Shown here: positions 52,834 through 62,077 of the stretch, in pieces | Numbering within the stretch: the first letter of the stretch is position 1 | Layout of the letters: the number at the start of each line of letters is the position of its first letter | NCBI RefSeq assembly: GCF_000739695.1 | Contig: NZ_BBIO01000015.1 | Location: 32,925-96,924 of the forward strand | Reading direction: 5' to 3' | DNA length: 64,000 nucleotides | From: Tepidicaulis marinus | GTDB taxonomy: Bacteria; Pseudomonadota; Alphaproteobacteria; Parvibaculales; Parvibaculaceae | Program-made: the position numbers and the translations under genes | Notes under the pieces: model-generated | Seen by the model: the letters and a program-made list of their open reading frames with translations, nothing else | What the model was told of the DNA's origin: nothing | Database searches by the model: none

Positions 52834-54318
52834 ATGGTATCGCACGCTGTTATGCAGAATGGGTGGTATCGCTTTGTGCCATTGCTGGCATTTTTAGCAG
52901 TTTATACGATCACCTGTCTTACGGGCGCTATTTTTTTTCTGCTGGACGTTGAGGCATTCGTTCTCCTTTACGAATATTTCTCCGGGGCGGCTGTGCCCGT
53001 TCTAGGTGGGTACGAGCGATTTGTGGCCATCTGTTTGCTGGTTGCCGCTCCCTGCTTCATGGCCGCCGGATATACATTTACGACGTCTCATCTGGTTTGC
53101 CGAATTTTTCCAAGCGCTGGCACAGAGGTGCAACCTGGAAAGTATATGCAAACCGGTGTCGCGCTGTTGTTTCTGGTTAGCGCTTCGATCACTGTTTGGT
53201 CTTTACTGAAGAGCGGCGCGTTCAATGAGCTTGCGGCCTGGACGGATTACGCTGCCTATGTCGGTGCCCGGTGGAAGCTCTTCCGGGAATTGGGGTATTT
53301 CGAGTTCGTCAATATCTATCTAGCCCTGCCCGTCATCGCGGCATGGCTTGCGTTGATTGTGCCGTTCAGGGGGCGCGCACGCTTCGCTGCTGTACTCGTG
53401 ATCGGGCTGGTTGTTGTGCTGCTTACCTTCTTTTTGTTTCAAAAAAAGTCGATCATTGTTTCGGTCATTATTTTCGGTGGGGCCTTGTTGCTTGATGCGT
53501 CTGCATTGTTTGGAAGAGAGTGGGTCAAGCGTGCCGGATTGGGGATCGTCATTCTTACAATTGCCTATTTTCTGGCAGTTATTGTGCCCGTTATGTCTGA
53601 CGGTTCTCGTACAGCCGAACAATCTTCCGAAGTGGCGGGGGGAGATTTTGGTGTACAATCAGCTGCGCCTACCGGGACATCGCAACCAGAAGTGAAGGGT
53701 GAGATGTCCGGGGAGGCATCCCAAGACTCGGAAGCGAGAATTGGAAAGCCTGGCACACTAACTGAAGAGGAGATCCAGCACCGCCGAAACTATATCGCAG
53801 ACAGGATGGCGCTGCATGAATCACGCGCGAAGCAAATTTGGCTTTATACGCTCATGGCGCCGCTCACGCGCACATCCGCATCCGCCTTGTTTTATCCGGT
53901 AGTTTTCCCGGACGAACATCCTTATTACGGTATCGATTTAGGGCAGGATATTCTGGGTTTCGGGCATATGCCCGACGACACGATCGTCGTTTGGCGTTTT
54001 ATGAACCCTAATATTTCCGGATCGGCGTCTGCTCCCTACCAATTCGTTCTATACAGCCAAATCGGTTTGATTGGTGCGCTTGCCGGCAGTTTGGTCGTGG
54101 GTGCTGCGCTCGGATTTGCGTGGGCCTGGAGCCAAATATCATTTGGGCGGGAAATTCGGGCGCTCGCTGGTTGCGGCGTGGTCTTGTTCGCGATTTATAT
54201 TGCAATTGACGGTGTACGAAATTCGATTTTTTCAAGTTATGGCATGCTTTGGTACTTGTTGATGATTCTGGCTATATGGGCAGTGAGCAACATAGGGCGT
54301 TTATCGTTTTCGCGTTGA
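52834..54318 (+). CDS. Wzy-like oligosaccharide polymerase, block B
   Basis: A 494-residue membrane protein with about 10-12 hydrophobic segments and a large hydrophilic loop near residues 250-330 (SRTAEQSSEVAGGDFGVQSA to LTEEEIQHRRNYIADRMALH). This is the layout of O-antigen repeat-unit polymerases. Wzy sequence identity is always low, so the call relies on layout and position between the flippase/glycosyltransferase and methyltransferase genes. ATG at 52834 follows GGGGAAAGG; the frame is open further upstream but overlaps the glycosyltransferase. Confidence 0.8.
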   Translation: MVSHAVMQNGWYRFVPLLAFLAVYTITCLTGAIFFLLDVEAFVLLYEYFSGAAVPVLGGYERFVAICLLVAAPCFMAAGYTFTTSHLVCRIFPSAGTEVQPGKYMQTGVALLFLVSASITVWSLLKSGAFNELAAWTDYAAYVGARWKLFRELGYFEFVNIYLALPVIAAWLALIVPFRGRARFAAVLVIGLVVVLLTFFLFQKKSIIVSVIIFGGALLLDASALFGREWVKRAGLGIVILTIAYFLAVIVPVMSDGSRTAEQSSEVAGGDFGVQSAAPTGTSQPEVKGEMSGEASQDSEARIGKPGTLTEEEIQHRRNYIADRMALHESRAKQIWLYTLMAPLTRTSASALFYPVVFPDEHPYYGIDLGQDILGFGHMPDDTIVVWRFMNPNISGSASAPYQFVLYSQIGLIGALAGSLVVGAALGFAWAWSQISFGREIRALAGCGVVLFAIYIAIDGVRNSIFSSYGMLWYLLMILAIWAVSNIGRLSFSR

Positions 54319-54410
54319 TGAACCTTTGAATTAAGATTGAACTTGACCTCCCTGAAAAGGACCTGCATGCGCTATCGTTCGAAAAAGTCTAATATATCCA
54401 AGCTGCGCTT

Positions 54411-55352
54411 GTGCTCGTCAGCCAGGCGGAGAGCCAGTGCAGAAGTGGTGCGGGCTTTGTAAAGCTTCAGCGAGATGCAGCACGGACGAAACGGGCACCC
54501 GCTGTAGAGGCGCATAGAATTTCATGGGGATGTGAAACAGTGCAGTTCTTGGGAGAAAACATATATGGCCACACCAAGAAAGTGGCACTGTTCAGGCAGG
54601 CTATCGACGACGAACGAAGAAGGTTGGGGAGACCTTTGTCGATAATCGATATTGGTTGTGGGAATGGCTATGCCGTGTCCCAGTTCTTACCTTCTGAAGG
54701 GGATGAGTATCTCGGCGTTGACATGCATAAAGAGTCGATTCAATGGGCTAAGGATCATTACGAGCACAAAAACATCAGATTCGAGTGTTGCCAGAGTGAA
54801 GATCTGAAGCCCGATCGCCTTTATGATGTGGTCGTTTTTTCAGATGTTCTCGAGCATGTTAAAGAACCGGCCATACTGCTGGAAAAATCCCGCGATCTTA
54901 TTCGTAGCGATGGGCTGCTTCTAATATCTATTCCGAACGGGCACGGGCCTTTTGAGCTCGAGAGCGCTTTTGCGAAAACACTTGTAGGTCGGTGGGTGCT
55001 TGCAGCTGTGGATTTTATTGCAGCGCTGCTTGATAAGACGGTTTTGAAAGGGGTGTGGACCCGGGAGATCGAAAAGGATCCCCCCAATCTTCCGTACAAC
55101 ATTGACGCCGGGCACATTCAGTTTTTCCGTTTGTCGGACATTTCCGCGATGCTTGACCGCAACGGATTTGCTGTCCATTCGGTACAGAATCTGAGCTTCT
55201 TATCCGGGCCTTATTCAAGTTACATTTTCGCACCATTTAAGGCGATGGTGAGGTGGAACGTGAAAGTGGCCAGTCGTTTGCCATTTAAATTCGCCTCGGC
55301 CTGGGTGCTTTTGGCAAGAAAGAAAGCGGATCGGGATGGAATGGGATGCTGA
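54411..55352 (+). CDS. Class I SAM-dependent methyltransferase
   Basis: A 313-residue methyltransferase: SIIDIGCGNGYAVSQFLPSE is motif I, DEYLGVDMHKESIQWAKDHY motif post I, VVVFSDVLEHVKEPAILLEK and LLISIPNGHGPFELESAF follow. The substrate is probably a sugar of this glycan. The start (GTG 54411) is unsure: the first 35 residues look less conserved, and the segment from EAHRISWGCETVQFLGENIYG begins the recognisable part. It overlaps the next methyltransferase gene by 7 bases. Confidence 0.85.
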   Translation: MLVSQAESQCRSGAGFVKLQRDAARTKRAPAVEAHRISWGCETVQFLGENIYGHTKKVALFRQAIDDERRRLGRPLSIIDIGCGNGYAVSQFLPSEGDEYLGVDMHKESIQWAKDHYEHKNIRFECCQSEDLKPDRLYDVVVFSDVLEHVKEPAILLEKSRDLIRSDGLLLISIPNGHGPFELESAFAKTLVGRWVLAAVDFIAALLDKTVLKGVWTREIEKDPPNLPYNIDAGHIQFFRLSDISAMLDRNGFAVHSVQNLSFLSGPYSSYIFAPFKAMVRWNVKVASRLPFKFASAWVLLARKKADRDGMGC

Positions 55353-56212
55353 CATACGGCGCATTTCAGAAAGTATACGAAGAGGCATTGTCTAGCTTAA
55401 TTCGTCATCTAACTCCTGAGATGCAGGTTGAAATCTCTCGTCATTGTGCCTCCTGGCACCCGAAGGTTTTCGACTTCAACGAGTATCTAAGTCGATCGGG
55501 TATTAGAGCTTATTACGCATATAAAGCGCTGATCGAGAGCGGGGGAGGGGACAGTGTCTGCGATATCGGGGGGTTTGTTGGCGTTTTCCCGGTGACGTTG
55601 GCTAAGCTTGGCATGAAGGCCTTCATGACTGAAGCGCTGAAATATTACGGTTCCGCCTTCACACCATTGTTTGAGGAAATCGGCAAGAGTGGTGTTGAAG
55701 TGATCGATTACGATCCCTTTGAGGCTCCATTCGACGGGGATAAAAAGTTCGACTTCATTACCTGCATGGCGGTGCTTGAACATTATCCTCATTCTCCATT
55801 GCCGGCGCTGCGAAGACTGACGGGCATGGTGTCTGAAAGTGGTCGCCTCTATTTTGAAGTGCCAAATATCTGCTACTGGCCGAAACGAGTGGATATGCTG
55901 TTCGGCAAGAGCCCGCTGCCGAACATTAACGAAGTAATTTCCTCCGATGTGCCCTTTGTCGGGCATCACAGAGAATATAGCCAAGCAGATTTGCGTGCTC
56001 TGATGGAGGCAGCTGACTTGGAAATTATTTCTGAACGCGCCTACAACTACAGTCAGCCGCCAGACAGCCGGCCGCGTTGGCGGAAACTGGCAGGAGCCGT
56101 CCGGTATCCAGGGCGAACGTTCTTTAGCACTATGCAAAATGTAATGTCCCGCACAGTTCCCAGTAGCCGAGAGACAATCTCTTGTACCGTGCGTCCAATA
56201 GCCGCGAGTTGA
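55346..56212 (+). CDS. Class I SAM-dependent methyltransferase (second)
   Basis: A 288-residue protein with SAM fold elements (GDSVCDIGGFVGVFPVTLAK, FDFITCMAVLEHYPHSPLPA, LYFEVPNICYWPKRVDMLFG). The glycine-rich motif I is DIGGFVG rather than the usual GxGxG. Its C-terminal region ends ETISCTVRPIAAS. It overlaps the first methyltransferase by 7 bases, so the pair is translated together; likely role is sugar O- or N-methylation in the glycan, substrate unknown. Confidence 0.82.
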   Translation: MLTYGAFQKVYEEALSSLIRHLTPEMQVEISRHCASWHPKVFDFNEYLSRSGIRAYYAYKALIESGGGDSVCDIGGFVGVFPVTLAKLGMKAFMTEALKYYGSAFTPLFEEIGKSGVEVIDYDPFEAPFDGDKKFDFITCMAVLEHYPHSPLPALRRLTGMVSESGRLYFEVPNICYWPKRVDMLFGKSPLPNINEVISSDVPFVGHHREYSQADLRALMEAADLEIISERAYNYSQPPDSRPRWRKLAGAVRYPGRTFFSTMQNVMSRTVPSSRETISCTVRPIAAS

Positions 56213-56278
56213 TTGTTGGAGGTGCTGTGTGGCGGTGAATATGAATGATCTGATCGGTGGTTCTTATCAGGAAACCTA

Positions 56279-58435
56279 ATGCGTCAAATATTGCAAAGCC
56301 TGAGCACGGGTAAGATTGACCTGATTGATATGCCTCGCCCCTCGTTGCAGAAGGGGCAAATGCTTATCGCTACGCGCCGTACGCTGGTGTCCGCGGGCAC
56401 CGAACGGATGCTTGTAGAGTTCGGACGCGGCGGGCTCCTGGCTAAGGCGCGCCAGCAACCGGACAAAGTGCGCGAGGTTCTGGACAAGATGCGCGCCGAT
56501 GGTCTGCTCACCACGCTGGATGCGGTGCGTAGCAAGCTCGATCAACCATTGGCCCTGGGCTATTGCAGTGCCGGAGTTGTGTTGGATGTTGGGGAAGGTG
56601 TAACCGGCTTCAGGCCGGGAGACAGGGTTGCCTCAAACGGAGCACATGCGGAGCTGGTTTCCGTAGGTCAAAATCTTGCGGCGCGCATTCCTGAAAATGT
56701 GGATGACGACGCGGCCGCCTTTACCGTGCTCGGCGCAATTGCATTGCAAGGGGTTCGCCTTGCCGCGCCCACACTCGGAGAGTGCGTGGTGGTCACGGGG
56801 CTTGGTTTGATCGGGCTTATGGCGGTGCAACTTCTCAGGGCGCAGGGCTGCCGTGTGCTAGGCATCGATCCGGATCCGGCCAAGGTGGCCTTGGCCGAAC
56901 GGTTTGGCGCGGAAACCGTTTGCCTATCGCGCGGGGAAGACTCATTGGCGCGTGCAGAAAGTTTCTCGCGTGGACGCGGAGTTGATGCGGTGCTTATAAC
57001 CGCTTCGACCAAAAGCAATGAGCCGGTGCATCAAGGCGCGCAAATGTGCCGCAAGCGCGGGCGTATCGTGCTGGTGGGTGTGACGGGGCTAGAACTCTCC
57101 CGCGCTGATTTTTATGAGAAAGAACTTAGCTTCCAGGTTTCCTGCTCCTATGGGCCGGGCCGCTATGATCCGGTCTATGAAGAGAAGGGACAGGACTATC
57201 CGGTTGGCTTCGTGCGCTGGACGGAACAACGCAATTTCGAGGCGGTGCTGGATATGATGGCATCGGGGATGCTGGATGTCGCGCCCCTTATTTCTCATCA
57301 TTTCGCTCTCGAGCAAGCAGCTGCAGCTTACGAACTTCTCGTGAGCGATGAGCCGAAACTCGGCATCGTTATAGATTACCCCAAACAGGCAGATGAAAGC
57401 CCGGCCATTGTGCCTCTTCTCGATGCGGGCCGAGAGAGAAGTGGTGAGGTTGCTTCTGTCCAAGGCGAGCCTGTGGTTAGTTTCATCGGCGCGGGAAATT
57501 ATGCCGGCCGTGTGCTCATTCCCGCTTTCGCCAGGGCCGGGGCAAAGTTCGGAGCTCTCGCCAGCAGTGGCGGCGCCTCGTCGGTGTATCACGGGCGCAA
57601 GTTCGGGTTTGCTCGCGCGGCAACGGATGTTGAGGCCGTGCTGGCCGATGAGGCGGCTGACGCCGTGGTGATCGCTACCCGGCATGATAGCCATGCCGAT
57701 CTGGTTTGCAGGGCGCTCAGCCAGGGCAAGCATGTATTCGTGGAAAAACCGTTGGCCCTTACCTATGCAGAACTTGAGACTATAGAAGCGGCAAGGGGAC
57801 AAGCAGCCGCGAAGGGCGCTGCGCCTTTGCTGATGGTAGGCTTCAATCGCCGCTTTGCGCCACAGGTGGAAAAGATGCGCGAGCAGCTTCACGGCATTGA
57901 TGCACCCAAGTCTTTTGTTGTTACGGTCAACGCCGGTGCGATCCCGCCTGAGCATTGGACGCAGGACCCGGCAAGAGGGGGAGGCCGTATCATTGGCGAA
58001 GCGTGCCATTTCGTCGATCTTATGCGGGCACTTGCGGGCGCCCCGATTACGAGTGTTGCTGCCAGCGCCTTGCCGCGTCAGGAGAAGGTGCCGCCTGACA
58101 CGGTGAGTTTTACTCTGGGCTTTGCAGATGGCTCCATCGGCACCGTGCATTACTTTGCCAATGGTCATAGGGCCTTTCCCAAGGAACGTGTGGAAGTTTT
58201 CTGCGGTGGCCGAGTGCTGGTGCTGGACAATTTCCGACGTCTTGCGGGATTTGGCTGGCCAGGGTTCCGCAAGCACCGCCTGTGGCGTCAGGACAAAGGG
58301 CAAGAAGCGACAGCGCGTGCCTTTTTACAGGGAGTGCGTGCAGGCAAAGCGCCCGTACCTTTCGAGGAGGTGATGGAGATCAGCCGCGTAACCCTGGATG
58401 TGGCCGCTGTGGCAAGCGGGCGTAAGCAAGGATAA
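56279..58435 (+). CDS. Bi-domain oxidoreductase: MDR fused to Gfo/Idh/MocA, copy 2
   Basis: A 718-residue paralogue of the fusion at 43528. MDR half: VVVTGLGLIGLMAVQLLRAQ cofactor site; the catalytic-zinc GHE is again replaced (LGYCSAGVVLDVG). The shared block SYGPGRYDPVYEEKGQDYP closely matches copy 1. Gfo/Idh half from about residue 398: VSFIGAGNYAGRVLIPAFAR, catalytic Lys in VFVEKPLALTYAE, His in GEACHFVDLMRALAG. It is directly followed by the second heparinase-like gene, as a second copy of the module. Both copies probably act on a sugar or lipid-linked sugar in NAD(P)-dependent steps. Confidence 0.9.
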   Translation: MRQILQSLSTGKIDLIDMPRPSLQKGQMLIATRRTLVSAGTERMLVEFGRGGLLAKARQQPDKVREVLDKMRADGLLTTLDAVRSKLDQPLALGYCSAGVVLDVGEGVTGFRPGDRVASNGAHAELVSVGQNLAARIPENVDDDAAAFTVLGAIALQGVRLAAPTLGECVVVTGLGLIGLMAVQLLRAQGCRVLGIDPDPAKVALAERFGAETVCLSRGEDSLARAESFSRGRGVDAVLITASTKSNEPVHQGAQMCRKRGRIVLVGVTGLELSRADFYEKELSFQVSCSYGPGRYDPVYEEKGQDYPVGFVRWTEQRNFEAVLDMMASGMLDVAPLISHHFALEQAAAAYELLVSDEPKLGIVIDYPKQADESPAIVPLLDAGRERSGEVASVQGEPVVSFIGAGNYAGRVLIPAFARAGAKFGALASSGGASSVYHGRKFGFARAATDVEAVLADEAADAVVIATRHDSHADLVCRALSQGKHVFVEKPLALTYAELETIEAARGQAAAKGAAPLLMVGFNRRFAPQVEKMREQLHGIDAPKSFVVTVNAGAIPPEHWTQDPARGGGRIIGEACHFVDLMRALAGAPITSVAASALPRQEKVPPDTVSFTLGFADGSIGTVHYFANGHRAFPKERVEVFCGGRVLVLDNFRRLAGFGWPGFRKHRLWRQDKGQEATARAFLQGVRAGKAPVPFEEVMEISRVTLDVAAVASGRKQG

Positions 58436-58446
58436 GCGCAAAGAAC

Positions 58447-60090
58447 ATGAGCTCGCCCAGACTTTATGCCGAGACTTTGCGACACCTGAAGGCGCAGCAG
58501 ATATTAGGGCGCCTTTGGGTTCGACTTTATCGGCCGAGGCCGGACGCGCGTCCAGCGCCGTCACTGCGGCGCAGGCCGGGAAACTGGGCCGCCGGGCCGA
58601 AGCGGGCGACCTGCTTGACTGGGCCCGCGGATGCCTACTTTCTCAACCAAAAGGCCGATATCTCCAGTCCTGGCATTTGGGAAGATCCGGAGAAGCCGAA
58701 GCTGTGGCTCTACAACCTGCATTATTTCGATGATCTGGTTGCTGAACATGCAGATGCGCGGTTTGACTGGCATCGGGTACTGACCGACCGCTGGATTGTA
58801 GAAAACAAGCCCGGCCATGGCACCGGTTGGGAACCCTATCCCACGTCTTTGCGTATCGTGAACTGGGTTAAGTGGTGCTTGACGCAAGGTCAATGCGATG
58901 ACGGATTGTTGCACAGCCTTGCAATTCAAACGCGTTATCTGAGCAAGCGATTAGAATACCACATTCTTGGAAACCATCTACTTGCGAATGCCAAGGCATT
59001 GGTGTTCGCGGGCGCTTTTTTCGATGGTAAGGAGGCCGATGCTTGGCTGGCCAAGGGAGGGAAGATTCTCGCTCGGGAGATTGAGGCTCAAGTTCTGGCC
59101 GATGGTGGGCATTTTGAGCTTAGCCCTATGTACCATCTCATTGTGCTGGAAGACTTGCTCGACTGCTACAATCTTTGTCAGACATATGCCTTGCCTTTGC
59201 TGCTGGGTCTGGAGGCTGCAATCGAGCGGATGCTAGTATGGAGCCGCACCTTGCGCCATCCTGATGGCGAAATTCCTTTTTTCAATGACGCGGCTTTTGG
59301 AATTGCGCCGCGCCCGGCGGAGCTTGACGCTTATGCGGAGCGGCTTGGTTTTCGCATGCCGAATGAAATAGCAGAGCCTGTAGTCCACCTATGTGCGTCG
59401 GGCTATGCTCGCCTGCAGGCCGGCGAAGCGGTACTCTTGACGGATATGGCGCCAGTCGGCCCCGATTATCTTCCCGGCCATGCGCATGCCGACACGCTGA
59501 GTTTTGAGCTTTCTCTGGCGGGGCAACGCGTTGTGGTCAATGGCGGCACGTCGGTCTATGGCACAGGACCAGAACGTCATCGTCAGCGTGGCACATCGGC
59601 GCATAGTACCCTGGTTATGGATGATTGCGATTCCTCCGAGGTTTGGGGCGGCTTTCGCGTTGCCCGGCGCGCGCGCATCCTTAACGTAATGACGGCTGAG
59701 ACGGATGGCGCTGCCGTTGCGTGCGCGTCGCATGATGGGTATCGGCGTTTGCCTGGGCGGCCAATACATAAACGCACATGGCGGCTATCACCCGGCGGGC
59801 TTGAGGTTGAAGACGAGGTGAGAGGCAACGGCAGACACAAACTGGAGCTTATGTTTCATCTGCATCCGGATGTGGACGTGCACGAGGAGCAAGGCATGAT
59901 GCGCTTGTGCCTGCCCGGTTCTGACACCGTGATCAAGGTTCTGCCCCCGGCGGAAACGCAAGCGAGCACTATTGAGAGCACTTGGCAGCCGGAATTTGGT
60001 TTGGCCATTCCCAGCCGGTCGCTGCGTTCCTCTGCCATTGCCAATCTACCGGTGCGGCTGGTGACACGCTTACATTGGCAGGGAGTGTAG
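58447..60090 (+). CDS. Heparinase II/III-like protein, copy 2
   Basis: A 547-residue member of the same superfamily as the protein at 47860 but shorter and divergent. Conserved sites are YHILGNHLLANAKALVFAGA, FELSPMYHLIVLEDLLDCYN, and YLPGHAHADTLSFELSLAGQ with the His-x-His pair. A C-terminal beta-sandwich ends with PSRSLRSSAIANLPVRLVTR. No signal peptide. It lies 11 bases after the second bi-domain oxidoreductase and just ahead of a glycosyltransferase. Its presence in a cytoplasmic biosynthetic operon suggests modification rather than degradation (inference). Confidence 0.86.
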   Translation: MSSPRLYAETLRHLKAQQILGRLWVRLYRPRPDARPAPSLRRRPGNWAAGPKRATCLTGPADAYFLNQKADISSPGIWEDPEKPKLWLYNLHYFDDLVAEHADARFDWHRVLTDRWIVENKPGHGTGWEPYPTSLRIVNWVKWCLTQGQCDDGLLHSLAIQTRYLSKRLEYHILGNHLLANAKALVFAGAFFDGKEADAWLAKGGKILAREIEAQVLADGGHFELSPMYHLIVLEDLLDCYNLCQTYALPLLLGLEAAIERMLVWSRTLRHPDGEIPFFNDAAFGIAPRPAELDAYAERLGFRMPNEIAEPVVHLCASGYARLQAGEAVLLTDMAPVGPDYLPGHAHADTLSFELSLAGQRVVVNGGTSVYGTGPERHRQRGTSAHSTLVMDDCDSSEVWGGFRVARRARILNVMTAETDGAAVACASHDGYRRLPGRPIHKRTWRLSPGGLEVEDEVRGNGRHKLELMFHLHPDVDVHEEQGMMRLCLPGSDTVIKVLPPAETQASTIESTWQPEFGLAIPSRSLRSSAIANLPVRLVTRLHWQGV

Positions 60091-60095
60091 GCGGT

Positions 60096-61352
60096 ATGCG
60101 GATTCTTATACTTTCTTTCTATTATCCGCCGGATCTTAGTGCCGGCTCTTTCCGCACAGGCGCTTTGGTGGAAGCGCTTGCGGCACGTTTGGGCCCGCAG
60201 GATTCTTTGCATATCATTACGACCATGCCTAACCGTTATGCGAGCTATAAATCCGACACGCCTGCTTACGAGGAACATGGCAATATACGGATCGACCGCA
60301 TTGAGCTGCCGACGCACAAGAGCGGTTTCCGCGATCAGGCGCTTGCATTCGTCCGTTTCGCACGCGAGGTATTGCGCCGTACGCGTGGGCTTGATGCCGA
60401 CATCGTGTTCGCCACGTCGTCGCGGCTGATGACAGCAACATTGGGCGCTGTGGTTGCCCGGCGGCTGGGTGCGCGGTTGCATCTCGACATTCGCGATCTG
60501 TTCACCGATACGTTAACCGATATCCTGAAGGGACCTGCGCGCCTGCTGGTACCCGTTTTTGTGATCCTCGAGCGCTGGACTTTGAGGCAAGCATGTGCCA
60601 TCAGCATTGTCTCGCCGGGCTTCGAGGCGCATGTAGGCGAGATATGCCCGAATCTGGAACTCAGCTTGCGGACCAATGGTATCGATCAGGAGTTTCTCGG
60701 TTTCGATTACAACCATGCCGGAAATGAGCCGCCAGTTATTCTTTATGCGGGTAATATCGGTGAAGGGCAGGGATTGGAGCGCTTGGTACCGGCAGCCGCC
60801 CGGGAGCTTGTTGGTCGCTATCGTTTCCGCATTATTGGGGACGGTGGTCGTCGCCAGGCACTCCAAACGGCTTTGGCAGCGGCAGAAGCGGAGGCAGGAA
60901 AGGCGCTGGACGTGGAACTGCTGCCGCCCTTAGACAGGAAAGCGCTTCTGGAACATTACGCAAGGGCAGATATTCTGTTGCTGCATCTTAATGATTATCC
61001 GGCCTTTCGGCGGGTGCTGCCCTCGAAACTATTCGAGTACGGTGCTACCGGCAAGCCGCTTCTGGCAGGTGTTGGCGGTGTGGCAGCGGATTTTGTTAAG
61101 GCACACCTGCCTAATGCAGCGATTTTTGCGCCTTGTGATGTGGAAGATCTGATGAGGGCGCTCGAAAGGTTTCCTCTTGAGATGACTGAATCTAGAGAGT
61201 TTATAGCGTGCTTTAGCCGGGACGGTATCATGGAAAGGTTGGCCGAGGATATTCTTGCGCTCGGTCAATTAAGGTCTTGTGAGTGTCCTGATAGTGTTGG
61301 GGCCATGGCAAGCGGGCAGAAAGTAAAAAAGGAAACGCCATGGATCAGTTGA
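60096..61352 (+). CDS. GT4 glycosyltransferase (WbuB-like)
   Basis: A 418-residue glycosyltransferase with a WbuB-like N-terminus (MRILILSFYYPPDLSAGSFR). It has DADIVFATSSRLMTATLGAV, LHLDIRDLFTDTLTDI, and a C-terminal donor domain (VILYAGNIGEGQGLERLVPA, HLNDYPAFRRVLPSKLFEYG). WbuB enzymes transfer N-acetyl-fucosamine-type or related amino sugars to lipid-linked acceptors. Start ATG at 60096 lies 5 bases after the heparinase-like stop; the open frame extends into the previous gene. It overlaps the methyltransferase gene by 13 bases. Confidence 0.9.
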   Translation: MRILILSFYYPPDLSAGSFRTGALVEALAARLGPQDSLHIITTMPNRYASYKSDTPAYEEHGNIRIDRIELPTHKSGFRDQALAFVRFAREVLRRTRGLDADIVFATSSRLMTATLGAVVARRLGARLHLDIRDLFTDTLTDILKGPARLLVPVFVILERWTLRQACAISIVSPGFEAHVGEICPNLELSLRTNGIDQEFLGFDYNHAGNEPPVILYAGNIGEGQGLERLVPAAARELVGRYRFRIIGDGGRRQALQTALAAAEAEAGKALDVELLPPLDRKALLEHYARADILLLHLNDYPAFRRVLPSKLFEYGATGKPLLAGVGGVAADFVKAHLPNAAIFAPCDVEDLMRALERFPLEMTESREFIACFSRDGIMERLAEDILALGQLRSCECPDSVGAMASGQKVKKETPWIS

Positions 61353-62068
61353 GGCAGATGCTGCTACATAACTATCGAGCTGGCCAGGGGCAGATCAGCA
61401 GCGCCTCGGTTTACAGCGATGTTTGCGCATTCTGGCCGTACTATGAGCGCAATTACCGCACCCTTCTGCCGTCACGTGACGCGGCGGTGCTCGAGGTGGG
61501 AACCGGGCATGGCGGCTTGCTGGCATGGCTTCGCAGTCAAGGTATAGAGAATATCGAGGGCGTAGATGCCAGCCCGGGGGATGTAGAGTATGCCAATACT
61601 CATTTGGGTGAAGGCGTCGTAAAACATGGTGACGCGGTCGAATTTCTGAATCGCTCTGAGAAAAAATATGACCTGATCATCACCAAGGCCGTTTTGGAGC
61701 ATATTCCAAAACATGAGCTCTATGAGTTCGTTTCTGCTATGTGCGCAGCGCTCACGCCGAAAGGCCGTCTCATTATCGATGTTCCAAATATGGATTGGGT
61801 CTCGGCTTCACATGAGCGTTACATGGACCTTACACATGAGATAGGATTCACCAAACAATCCCTTGAGAGCTTGTTGCAAATGTTTTTTGAGGATTTCGAG
61901 GTCATTGGTTCACAGCCTGCCTGCTTGACCCGAAGCCAAAAACTGTTTCGGAAACCGGTCATCTATCTCTATCGCAAGTTCCTCTATATTTTAGGGGAAG
62001 GCGGTGAGGATATAATGTTTGCAAGCAGGAGCTTGATTGGGAATGCCTCACGCGCAAAATGCCGGTGA
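61340..62068 (+). CDS. Class I SAM-dependent methyltransferase (third)
   Basis: A 242-residue methyltransferase: AAVLEVGTGHGGLLAWLRSQ as SAM motif I, IEGVDASPGDVEYANTHLGE, YDLIITKAVLEHIPKHELYE, LIIDVPNMDWVSASHERYMD. It overlaps the preceding glycosyltransferase by 13 bases, so it is part of the same operon. Which sugar it methylates is unknown. Confidence 0.9.
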   Translation: MDQLRQMLLHNYRAGQGQISSASVYSDVCAFWPYYERNYRTLLPSRDAAVLEVGTGHGGLLAWLRSQGIENIEGVDASPGDVEYANTHLGEGVVKHGDAVEFLNRSEKKYDLIITKAVLEHIPKHELYEFVSAMCAALTPKGRLIIDVPNMDWVSASHERYMDLTHEIGFTKQSLESLLQMFFEDFEVIGSQPACLTRSQKLFRKPVIYLYRKFLYILGEGGEDIMFASRSLIGNASRAKCR

Positions 62069-62077
62069 GGTAAATGT

